A stretch of 11,508 nt of DNA from Cryomorphaceae bacterium (GTDB lineage Bacteria > Bacteroidota > Bacteroidia > Flavobacteriales_D > Crocinitomicaceae): assembly GCA_027485365.1 (NCBI GenBank), contig JAIXRD010000035.1:1-11508 (forward strand), given 5' to 3'. Positions 1 to 9,700 of this stretch are shown in pieces. Within the stretch, counting starts at the first letter, position 1. Every line of letters begins with the position of its first letter. The position numbers and the translations under genes are program-made. A model generated the notes under the pieces. It searched no databases and was not told where the DNA came from. It was given only the letters and a program-made list of their open reading frames with translations.

Positions 1-20
1 GTGCGGGTTTAAACCCGCAC
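1..20. repeat. Perfect 20-bp inverted repeat (possible hairpin)
   Basis: The first ten bases, GTGCGGGTTT, are followed directly by their exact reverse complement, AAACCCGCAC. As RNA this could fold into an 8-bp GC-rich stem with a TTAA loop. No T-run follows on the + strand, so it is not a standard intrinsic terminator for a gene entering from the left. It could serve a leftward transcript, be the 3' hairpin of an upstream gene, or be a palindromic operator for the gene at 41. The window starts at its first base, so the repeat may extend further left. Confidence 0.6.
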
Positions 21-22
21 CC

Positions 23-28
23 AGGAGG
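23..28 (+). promoter_or_regulatory. Shine-Dalgarno-like AGGAGG upstream of the DUF1569 gene
   Basis: AGGAGG ends 12 bases before the ATG at 41, which is longer than the usual 5-9 bases. Bacteroidota generally rely little on Shine-Dalgarno pairing, so this may be fortuitous. An in-frame TGA at 32-34 rules out a start further upstream, so the ATG at 41 is favoured whether or not this site is used. Confidence 0.4.
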
Positions 29-40
29 TATTGACTTAAC

Positions 41-496
41 ATGCTGCCAAACATTTATCTTCCAGAAACTACGCAGGAGTTTATTCATCGAATCAATCGC
101 CTTGTGGGCAATGAAGTTCCCTTGTGGGGTAAAATGAATGTGGGACAAATGTTTTCACATTGCTGTCTTCCATACCAACAAATTCTCGGAGAAAATACAG
201 ATCGTCCAGGCCTAGTGATGCGGGTTTTAATGCAGTGGTTTTTTCGAAAGTCGATGACCAATGATCAACCCTATCGAAAGAATTTACCCACTGGTCCTAC
301 CTTTATTCGAACAGGGACACACGATGTTAATGAAGAGCGTCAGCGCTTAATCGTATATCTTAAAGCTATTGAGGAACTTGGACCAGAACGTTTATCCGAG
401 ATCCCATCGCTGAGCTTGGGTAAACTTAGTCCTGAAGAATGGTCGAACATGCTCTACAAGCATTTGGATCACCACTTACGCCAGTTTGGGGCTTGA
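41..496 (+). CDS. DUF1569 family protein (DinB-like fold)
   Basis: This 151-residue protein is the usual length for DUF1569, a family related to the DinB/YfiT four-helix-bundle proteins. The hallmark C-terminal block is clear: LSPEEWSNMLYKHLDHHLRQ at about residues 129-148. An internal WGKMNVGQMFSHC segment (29-41) matches the family's second helix. His40 with His141 and His144 or His145 could form the metal-binding His triad seen in DinB-like proteins; this is inferred from the motifs. There is no signal peptide or membrane helix, so it is probably cytoplasmic. The biochemical role of DUF1569 is not established; related proteins include thiol- or metal-dependent transferases. The start is fixed by an in-frame TGA just upstream, and AGGAGG lies 12 bases before it. 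The next gene begins 178 bases downstream with its own candidate promoter, so an operon is unlikely. Family assignment is firm; function is not. Confidence 0.9.
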   Translation: MLPNIYLPETTQEFIHRINRLVGNEVPLWGKMNVGQMFSHCCLPYQQILGENTDRPGLVMRVLMQWFFRKSMTNDQPYRKNLPTGPTFIRTGTHDVNEERQRLIVYLKAIEELGPERLSEIPSLSLGKLSPEEWSNMLYKHLDHHLRQFGA

Positions 497-533
497 TAAT
501 TTTGATTAAGAAGTTGCCTTTCTTTCAGCTAGT

Positions 534-563
534 TTGGTCAACTCTTACCAATATGTAGCTTTT
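534..563 (+). promoter_or_regulatory. Candidate Bacteroidota-type promoter for the giant gene
   Basis: TTG at 534-536 is separated by exactly 19 bases from TAGCTTTT at 556-563. This matches the Bacteroidota pattern of a -33 TTG and a -7 TAnnTTTG in all but the last base. It would start a transcript near 570 and leave a leader of about 105 bases before the ATG at 675. Weaker -7-like boxes lie closer to the gene (TACCTTTT at 652-659 and TACCTTCG at 666-673), but neither has a TTG at the right distance. The rest of 497-674 is AT-rich, with a T8 run at 612-619. I see no convincing terminator hairpin for the upstream gene. Confidence 0.4.
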
Positions 564-674
564 ATTTTAAGTGGTTTTGAACAATGCCTAAGATGTGATT
601 AAAGACTATAATTTTTTTTCTGTTAATCCATAAATAAGTACTTCGAAAAGCTACCTTTTTTTGCGTACCTTCGT

Positions 675-749
675 ATGCACATGCGAATGAGGTTTTTAAG
701 AAGTATTTTTCTCTGTTTTTCGTTGCTTACAGCGCTGTACGGCTTTTCA
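675..749 (+). other. Signal peptide coding region
   Basis: The N-terminus has a basic start (Arg4, Arg6, Arg9), a hydrophobic core rich in Phe, Leu and Ile, and ends ALYGFS before Gln26. Cleavage after Ser25 by signal peptidase I would leave Gln at the mature N-terminus. That is common in Bacteroidota exported proteins, where it can be cyclised to pyroglutamate. No lipobox cysteine is present, so it is not a lipoprotein. Starting at 687 would shorten the basic region to MRFLR and still leave a good signal. Confidence 0.85.
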
Positions 750-3700
750 CAATCAGCAACGTTTACGACCATTCCGGCTGCTGTAAATGGTACCATCAAT
801 GTGTGTGCTGGTTCAACCATTCTCTTTAATTCCACGGTTAATCCTGCAACCTTGGCAGCTCCTGCAGTTTATTCGTGGAATTTTGGTAATAACCAAACAT
901 CAAGCTTGCCTGGCCCTATTGGAATCAACTATCCTGCGCCGGGAACGTATATAGTCACCTACAATATAACCCATGCGAACGGTGCTCTTACCCAAACATC
1001 GGTTACCGTGAATGTTTCAGCTGCACCGGCTAACCCACCCACCTTCACATCTACAGTAGGGCCTAATTGTCAACAAACTTATACAGTTGGTGGAATACCT
1101 ATGATTCAAACGACAGGAAATAATTGCAATTGTACGCCATATAATGGCCCAATGATCAGCTTGAATAATGCAAATAATCAACCTGCAGGAAGCACCGCGA
1201 CCATTCATTGGGGGGCTAACGGTTTGGGTGGTACTACAACAACGTTCCCCATCGGATCGACGAATCTGCTGAATAACCCCTTCATTAATTTTCCTGGACA
1301 ACAAAATCCAGGTCCGACAACGCATTACAATACACCAGGTTCTTATAATTTAATGTATTTAGTGAATTATCCGAACGGTTGTACTTATTCAACCTATGTT
1401 ATCATGAGTTATGGTGCGGCGGCAATTTCCTTGGGTACCTTATCGGCACAAACGCAGTGTAATCCTCTGATTTACAACTTAACCTTTGCGAATCAGACCC
1501 CCGGAAATACCTATGTCATCAATTGGGGGGATGGAACACCAAATACCACGTTTACGTATCCTAATCTGCCACTATTGCCTAACGGTGTGCCGCATCAGTA
1601 TGCTCCAAGTTCTTGTGCCAACGGGGTTCCCCAGCCCTACACCATAACAATTACAGCTACCAATCCTTGTCAAGGAAGCACCACCACTAGTACTATAGGA
1701 CCTTTTTTCGTAAACCAATTACCGACTGCTGCATTTACTAGTAATCCTGGTAATTCCATTTGCCAAAATCAATCCATAACCTTCACCAATACCTCCACGG
1801 GTGGGCTTTCCATTGCCAATGGAACTTGCAATACTCAATACAATTTTAATTGGTCTGTTGATTATTGGAATGGTCTGAGCGGTAATGGTTATCAAGTTAC
1901 TTCAGGAGCCATGGGGGATCCCTTCAACAGCCCAGCCATCAATGGTAGCAATCAAATCACCGTTCAATTTACCCAGCCAGGTACCTATGCCGTTTCCATC
2001 GATGCGACGAACAGTGCCTGTGGTAACGATAACGAAACCCAAACGATTACCGTTAATCCCATTCCGATTGTTCCGAACCAAACAGACACCATCTGTAGCG
2101 GGCAAAACTTTATAATTGTTCCTCAAAACAACCCTCCCACAACCATTGTTCCCAATGGAACAACTTATTCATGGGTTGCTACACCTAACGCCAATGTTGC
2201 TGGTGAAGTCAATGGAAATAATGATACTATTTCTGGGACACTTGTAAACTTGACCAATGTTAATCAAACCGTTACCTATACAGTTACGCCTACCGTTAAC
2301 GGATGCCAAGGAGCGCCGTTCACAGTTACAGTGACAGTTATTCCTGCGATCGTGGTGCCGAATTTTACCCAAACAATTTGTAACGGCGGAACATTTACCA
2401 TCAATCCAACCAATGCTCCACCCACTACGATTATTCCTGCCGGAACGACCTTTGCATGGACGGTAGTGGACAATCCTAACGTTACCGGAGAATCCAATGG
2501 GACCGGTTTACCATTGTCACAAACCTTGTCCACTAATGTTGCTTCGCCAGCGCAAAGCGTGGTTTATACGGTGGTTGCGACCTCTCCAGGTGGCGGCTGT
2601 CCCAATACTACCTTTACCGTTACTGTTAACATTAACTTGGTTACGCCTCCTACAATATCCAACGATACCACCATTTGTTCCGGAGGAGATCCGTCCGCTT
2701 TTGTGAACACCACTGCCGCTACGGCATCAGGAACTCTTACCTATCAGTGGCAATCGGCGACAGCTGCCATTGGACCATTTACCAATATAGCTGGTGCTAC
2801 ATCGGCTACCTACAATCCTCCCGCTGGAATCACAGTAACTACGTATTATCGGGTCATTGTTACGAGTACACTCAATGGGGTAGCTTGTACTGCCACAAGC
2901 AATACCCGCATCGTTACTGTTAATAACGTTTCTGCTGGTGTACTAGCAACTTCACAAACCATTTGTTCGGGGGGAGATCCAAATGCATTCACGGTTACTA
3001 CTGTGGCTAGTGGTTCTGGATCCTTGAGTTATCAATGGCAATCCGCTACAGCTATTGGAGGACCTTGGACCAACCTGGCAGGAGAAACTAATCCAACCTA
3101 TGATCCTCCGGCAGGACAAACAGTTACCACTTATTTTCGATTGGTGGTTACCAGTACGCTTAATGGTATAGTATGTACCGCTACTTCAGCAGTAATGACC
3201 GTAACAGTTAATAATGTTACTCCAAGTGTAGTTGCAGGAAATCAGACCGTTTGTTCCGGAGGTAATCCTGCTGCATTCACGGTGACTACTGCAGCAACAG
3301 GAACAGGAACCTTGAGTTATCAATGGCAATCTTCCGCGTCGGCACTTGGACCATGGACAAATATCGGTGGTGCAACTTCTGCAACGTATGACCCTCCTGC
3401 AGGATTAGTGACTACGACGTATTATCAAGTGGTTATTTCAAGTGCGTTGAACGGTGTTACTTGTACTACCATTTCCAATGGGTTAACGGTCAATGTAAAT
3501 TCAGTGACTGCCCAAACTATTGCAGCTGGACAGACCATTTGTTCCGGTGGGGATGCTCTTGCATTCACTGTTACCACCGCTTCAACAGGAGCAGGGAATT
3601 TGAGTTATCAATGGCAATCTGCATCTCTTGCCGCAGGACCTTTTTCAAATTTAGTGGGGGCCACTTCAAGTACCTACGATCCTCCCGCAGGACAAGTTGC

Positions 3701-6700
3701 ATCGACGTATTTTCAGGTAGTAACGAGTAGCGTGCTGAACGGAGTAACTTGTACTTCTACCTCGAATGTGTTAGCAGTATTGGTCAACACGGTAAATTCT
3801 GGGACGCTTGGAACAAGTCAAACGGTATGTTCCGGTGGCAATCCAAGTGCATTCACTGCAACCACGGCACCGAGCGGTGCGGGAACCTTAACCTACCAAT
3901 GGCAGTCTTCTACGGTAGGACCGAATTCAGGCTTTGCTCCAATTCCGGGAGCTACGGCGGTTAGCTACGACCCTCCGGCGGGAATATCCACAACAACCTA
4001 TTATCAACTCGTTGTCACGAGTACCTTAAACGGGGTATCATGTACTGCAACTTCGGCTACCTTGAGTGTAACGGTTAACAGCCTTAGCGCTCCTGTGGTT
4101 GGTAGCAATGAAACCATTTGCTCTGGTGGAAATCCAGTGGCATTTACAAACCCAACACCAGCGATAGGTGCCGGTAATGTCACGTATCAGTGGCAATCAT
4201 CGACCACCAATGTGGGTGCTGGATATTCCAATATAGCGGGCGCAACCTCTGCCACTTATGATCCTCCTGCTGGTTTAAATGTTACGACGTATTACCAAGT
4301 CATTACTACAAGTACCCTAAATGGCGTTGCATGTAACGTGACCTCTAATCCCATTACGGTTACTGTTAATACAGTTTCTGCTGGTACCTTGACTCAATCT
4401 CAAACCATTTGTTCAGGGGGGAATCCTGCAGCGTTTACCGCAACCAATGCCTCATCCGGTTCAGGTACACTTAGTTTTCAGTGGCAATCTTCAACCACCG
4501 GCCCCAATGCTGGATATACGAACATTCCGGGAGAAACGAATGCGACATATGACCCTCCTGCAGGGCTTTCAATTACTACATACTATCAATTGGTAGTAAC
4601 GAGTTTGTTGAATGGGGTAAGTTGCACGGCAACCGGTAATACCTTAACCGTTACTGTAAATTCGCTTACACCCAGTGTGATAGGAAGCAACGAAACCATC
4701 TGCCCAGGTGGAAATCCAATAGCATTTACCAATTCCACAGCGGCTAGCGGCAATGGAGCAGTTACCTATCAGTGGCAGTCTTCAACGACTAATCCTGCTT
4801 CAGGATTTAGTAACATCAATTTAGCAACTTCTGCTACCTATGATCCCCCGGCTGGGTTGAATACCACTACATTTTATCAAGTACTGATTAACAATACGCT
4901 GAACGGCTTAGCGTGTCAAGCCACCTCCAATGTTATAACGGTAACTGTAAATACGATCACCCCTCAAGTTATTGCCGCCAATCAAACGATTTGTCCAAAC
5001 GGCGATCCTGTGCCGTTCACCGTGACAACACCCTCCTCGTTTGGTGGGACTGCTTCGTATCAATGGTATGTTTCAACCAGTTCACCAAATAATGGTTTTT
5101 CGCCTATTAACGGAGAAACTACCTCAGCCTATGATGTCCCTCCTGGTCTGGCCATCACAAGTTACTACCAAGTCATATCTACAAGTACATTGAATGGTAT
5201 TACTTGTTCCGCCACCTCTAATACGCTTACAGTTACAGTTTCATCTGCACCAGTAGTTCAAAACGTGAATCAAACCATCTGTAGTGGAACCGCATTTACA
5301 GTAAGTCCTGTCAATGGTGGAGGAAACTCGATTCCTGCTGGTACAAGCTATACATGGACCGTGAACAATAATCCAAATGTTTCTGGTCAAAGTGCGCAAA
5401 ATTCTGGTCAGAATTCAATTTCACAAACCCTTACGAACAACACGAATACCCCTCAAACCATCATTTATTCGGTAACCCCAACCGCAGGGGTATGTTCAGG
5501 AAATCCGTTTAGTGTAAATGTTCTGGTCAACCCAACACCCGTTCTAACCCTTTCTGCAAACCAAACGATTTGTGGTGGGCAAACAACTATAGCATCGACC
5601 TATACGAATTCTGTAGCTGGAGGGATTTTCACCTATGCGTTGCAGAATGCTGCCGGGGTTCCAGCTGTGGTTACAGGATTCCCTACAACCGGAAATGGTC
5701 AAATACCTGCGGCTACCATTAATAATTCAGGTACAACACCCTTTACGCTCAATTACACGGTAACGCCTGCAGCAAATGGGTGTAATGGGGTAGTGGGAAC
5801 GTATTCGATCACTATCAATCCCGCACCTGTAACCACGTTTTCGATCGCAAATCAAGCCATTTGTAGCGGAACGAATTCTGCCCCGGTAACTTTTTCTTCT
5901 ACGACACCGAACGTAACCTATGCTTGGCAAGCAACGGTGCCGAATGGAATTTCGAACCTCGCGCCAACGAGTGGAGGCGGTAACTTACCATCCTTTGCGA
6001 ATGTAACAAATGCCAACAACGCGGTTCAAACCGTTCAGTTTTCGGTTATAGCCTCTACGGCAGGTACGGTTTGTCCGGGACCTCCTGCGACGTATACCAT
6101 AGCCGTAATTCCGATTCCAGTTGCGAACCCATTAAATAATGCCACCTATTGCAATGGGGTAGCTATCCCAGCGCTTCCGTTAACTTCGAATGTCCCCGCT
6201 GCGACTTATGTATGGAGCATGAGCACGAATGTTGGCCTAACACCAACGTCGGGAACTGGAACCCCAATACCAGGATTCAATGCATCGATTGCAGGTAACG
6301 CGCCACTTACATCCACAGTGACCATTACTCCAAGTGCCTCCAGTGGTGCAACTACCTGTCCGGGAAGTCCTGTAAGTTATACCCTTACGATAAATCCTGT
6401 ACCTGTTGTTTTGCCGATTGCGAATCAGGTGCTGTGCGCGGGAAATACAAATAATGGGGTGGTTATAGGGAGTAATGTAGCAGGTGCAGCCTTTGCATGG
6501 ACGAACAACAATACAAATATAGGATTAGGTGCGTCGGGATCAAATACAGTTCCTTCATTCGTTGGAGCTAACAATACAAATCTACCCATTCAAAGTACGG
6601 TTTCCATCGTGCCGAGTTTTACGAACAACCAGGTGGTGTGTACCGGAGCTACGAGTAATTATACCATCACGGTAAATCCATTGCCTACAGTTGCTTCAAC

Positions 6701-9700
6701 GCAAAACCAACAAGTTTGTGCAGGGACACAGGTTGCGCTGACGTTTAGTTCTCCAAATAACATTGCAGGTACGGTGTATAACTGGACAAATTCCAATGCA
6801 GCCATTGGCTTGAATGGTACGGGTTCTGGGAATATTAGCTTTACTGGCGTAAACAATACGAATGGCCCAATTTCTGGATTGATTGTGGTTACACCATCCT
6901 TTAGTAATGGTGGAATTGCCTGTCCGGGGGTGCCGGATACCTTTTTGATTACCATCTTGCCTACGCCGGTCGCTAATGCCTTATCTAATCAAACGATATG
7001 TGCCGGAACCCCATCTGCCGCAATAAATTTCACATCAAATCAAGTCGGAACAGTATTTACATGGACTTCCACGAACCAAGTTATAGGAATTGCGTCATCA
7101 GGCACGGGGAATATTGCGCCATTTACCGCGGTAAACGCTGGAACAGCGCCAATTTCATCTACAGTTGTTGCTACTCCTACCTTAACGACCAATGGTCAAG
7201 GATGTGCGGGGTCCACTGTATCTGCCCTGATTACCGTGAATCCCAATCCAGTAATGACAAGTCCGGCATCGGCATCGTTTTGTCAGGGAACTACCGTCGC
7301 CTATAATTTTTCGAATAATATTCCTAATGGGGTAGTATATGCTTGGAATAACTCGAATCCATCGATCGGATTAGGTGCTTCAGGAAATGGTAATATTTCC
7401 TTTCAGGCTCAAAACGGAACTTCTGCTCCGATTTCGGGTACGGTAAGTGTTATTCCAACGTATACCTCTAATGGGGTGAGTTGTGCTGGTGCATCACAAT
7501 CCTTTAATATCCAAATCATTCCAACACCAACGGTTAATGCGGTGAATAACATTACACTTTGTAATGGAACAGCTTCTAATGTGGTGAATTTAACGAGTCC
7601 AGTAGCGAATGCTACCTTTGCTTGGACGAATGCGAATACGGCAATAGGACTTGGAGCAAGTGGTTCAGGTAATGTTCCGATTTTTACTGCCACTAATGCA
7701 AGCACTACGACGCCATTGAGCTCCCAAGTGAGTGTAACTTCTTCGGTGTTAGTTAATGGCGTTACCTGCACTGGATCTCCGACGTTATTTACTATTACCG
7801 TAAATCCAAACACCGTTCCAACAGCAGTTAATGGTCAAACCTTGTGTAATGGTTCAAATAGTGCAGCTATTGCCTTGAGTGGTACAGGAAATTCATATAC
7901 TTGGACTAACTCAAATACAGCAGTTGGTTTAGCAGCTTCCGGAAGTGGCAACATCGCTTCCTTTATCGCAACCAATGGCACTGCGGCTCCAATTTCTTCC
8001 ACGGTTACGGTTACTTCTGTATTTTCAGGGGGTGGCGTAAGTTGTAATGGAGGAACAACCTCGTTTGTTATCAATGTAAATCCAACGCCAAGTGTAACGG
8101 CACCCGCCAATGTGGTGCTTTGTAATAATGCGACCGCTTCGGCTATTTCTTTTGTTGGCACGGGAACACAATATAATTGGACCAATTCAACGCCAGGTAT
8201 CGGATTAGCAGCCTCCGGCTCTGGAAATATTCCATCGTTTACTGCAGTGAATTTAACGGCAACACCTATTGTGGCAACGATCAATGTTACGCCAATCTAT
8301 TTGAATAATGCGGTAAGTTGTCCAGGTACAGTTCAGACCTTCACCATTACGGTTAATCCTGCTCCTCAAGTCAATTTTAGTGTACCGAGTCAAACCATTT
8401 GTTCCAGTTCAAGTTCGGCTCAGGTTACGATTTCCTCACCTACACCAAATGCTGTAATTACGTGGACGGCAACTTCCGTTCCGGTCTCGATTTCTGGGGT
8501 TAACACCGCAAGTGGTGGGTCAACAATTCCGTCATTTACCTTAATTAACAACAGCGCTGTAGTTCAGGTGGTCCAATTTTCTGCGAATGCAGCAACAGGG
8601 GGCGCCTTAGCCTGTCCGGGTGGGGGAGTAAGTTATACCATTACGGTGAATCCTTCGCCAAACGTTGCTGTACCATCGAATCAGGTACTTTGTGCGAATA
8701 CTTCCACGAATGCAGTTACCTTTTCCGGGAATGCCAACGTGTATAATTGGTCAAATAATACGACTTCTATTGGCTTGGGTGCATCAGGTCAAGGAAACAT
8801 TCTTGCATTTAATGCCTTGAACAATACGAGTAATCCGGTGACAGCTACGGTTACGGTTACCCCTCAATTTTTAAATAACAACGTTGGATGCAATGGAATT
8901 CCGGTGACCTTTACCTATACAGTTAATCCAATTCCCGTAACGAATCCGATTGCTAATCAAACCATTTGTAATGGTACGAATTCAAGTTTGGTTACCCCGG
9001 GTGGAACAGCGACCAGTTACGCATGGACCAACAATAATCAAAATACTGGTTTAGCGGCATCGGGTTCGAATACCATTCCGGTTTTTCAAGGAACCAATGC
9101 AGGTGCTGCTCCGATTACGTCAGTAATTACCCTTACGCCAACATACTCCAATTTAAATGTTTCGTGTGCGGGGTCAACTTCTACCTTTAACATTACGGTT
9201 AATCCAACCCCAACCGTTACTGCCGTTGCGAATCAAGTGGTGTGTAACAATACGTCGACAGCTGCAAGCATTTTTACTGGGACAGGCACTTCGTACACAT
9301 GGACCAATTCCAATAATGCGATTGGTTTAGCGGCTTCAGGAACAGGAACCATTGCCGCATTTAATGCGGTGAATGCAAGCAATTCAATTCCAAGTGTGGC
9401 TACCGTTACGGTTACTCCAGTGTTTACCAACAACAGTGTTTCTTGCCAAGGCATTCCAACCTCATTTACGTACACCATCAATCCAACTCCGGTGGTTACG
9501 GCACCGTCAAATCAAGTAATTTGTAATGGCGCTTCAAGTACGCAAGTGACCTTTAACGGTACAGGAACTCAATATAACTGGACTAATACCTTAACGAGTA
9601 TTGGATTAGCCGCATCTGGATCGGGGAATATCAATGCATTTACGGTAAGTAACGGTACGATTAATCCCGTAGTTTCTCAAGTTTCGGTAGTCCCAGTATT

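Noticed and set aside
612..626. T8 run as an intrinsic terminator for the DUF1569 gene.
   Set aside because: I could find only weak AT-only pairings upstream of it, no stable stem.
671..686. Short inverted repeat (TCGTAT / ATGCGA) around the candidate start codons.
   Set aside because: Six pairs including one G-U wobble and a 4-base loop. Too weak to claim as a regulatory hairpin.
623..835. A 70-codon minus-strand frame across the start of the giant gene.
   Set aside because: It overlaps the signal peptide region on the opposite strand and its product has no recognisable features.
1885..3964. Overlapping + strand frames of 69-89 codons inside the giant gene.
   Set aside because: They lie in other frames than the continuous 3,611-codon frame, show no domain, and the main frame has clear protein-level repeat conservation.
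2676..5279. The class A array also has nine units, like the class C super-repeat.
   Set aside because: No sequence correspondence between positions of the two arrays. The equal number is probably coincidence.
7409..8284. Long open frames on the minus strand opposite the class C repeats (134 and 149 codons), with similar ones at 6659-6955, 9233-9481, 10124-10369 and 11255-11497.
   Set aside because: They are antisense shadows. The sense repeats favour codons that leave the opposite frame open, and the same frame recurs at the repeat period. Their products mirror the repeats and have no recognisable domain.
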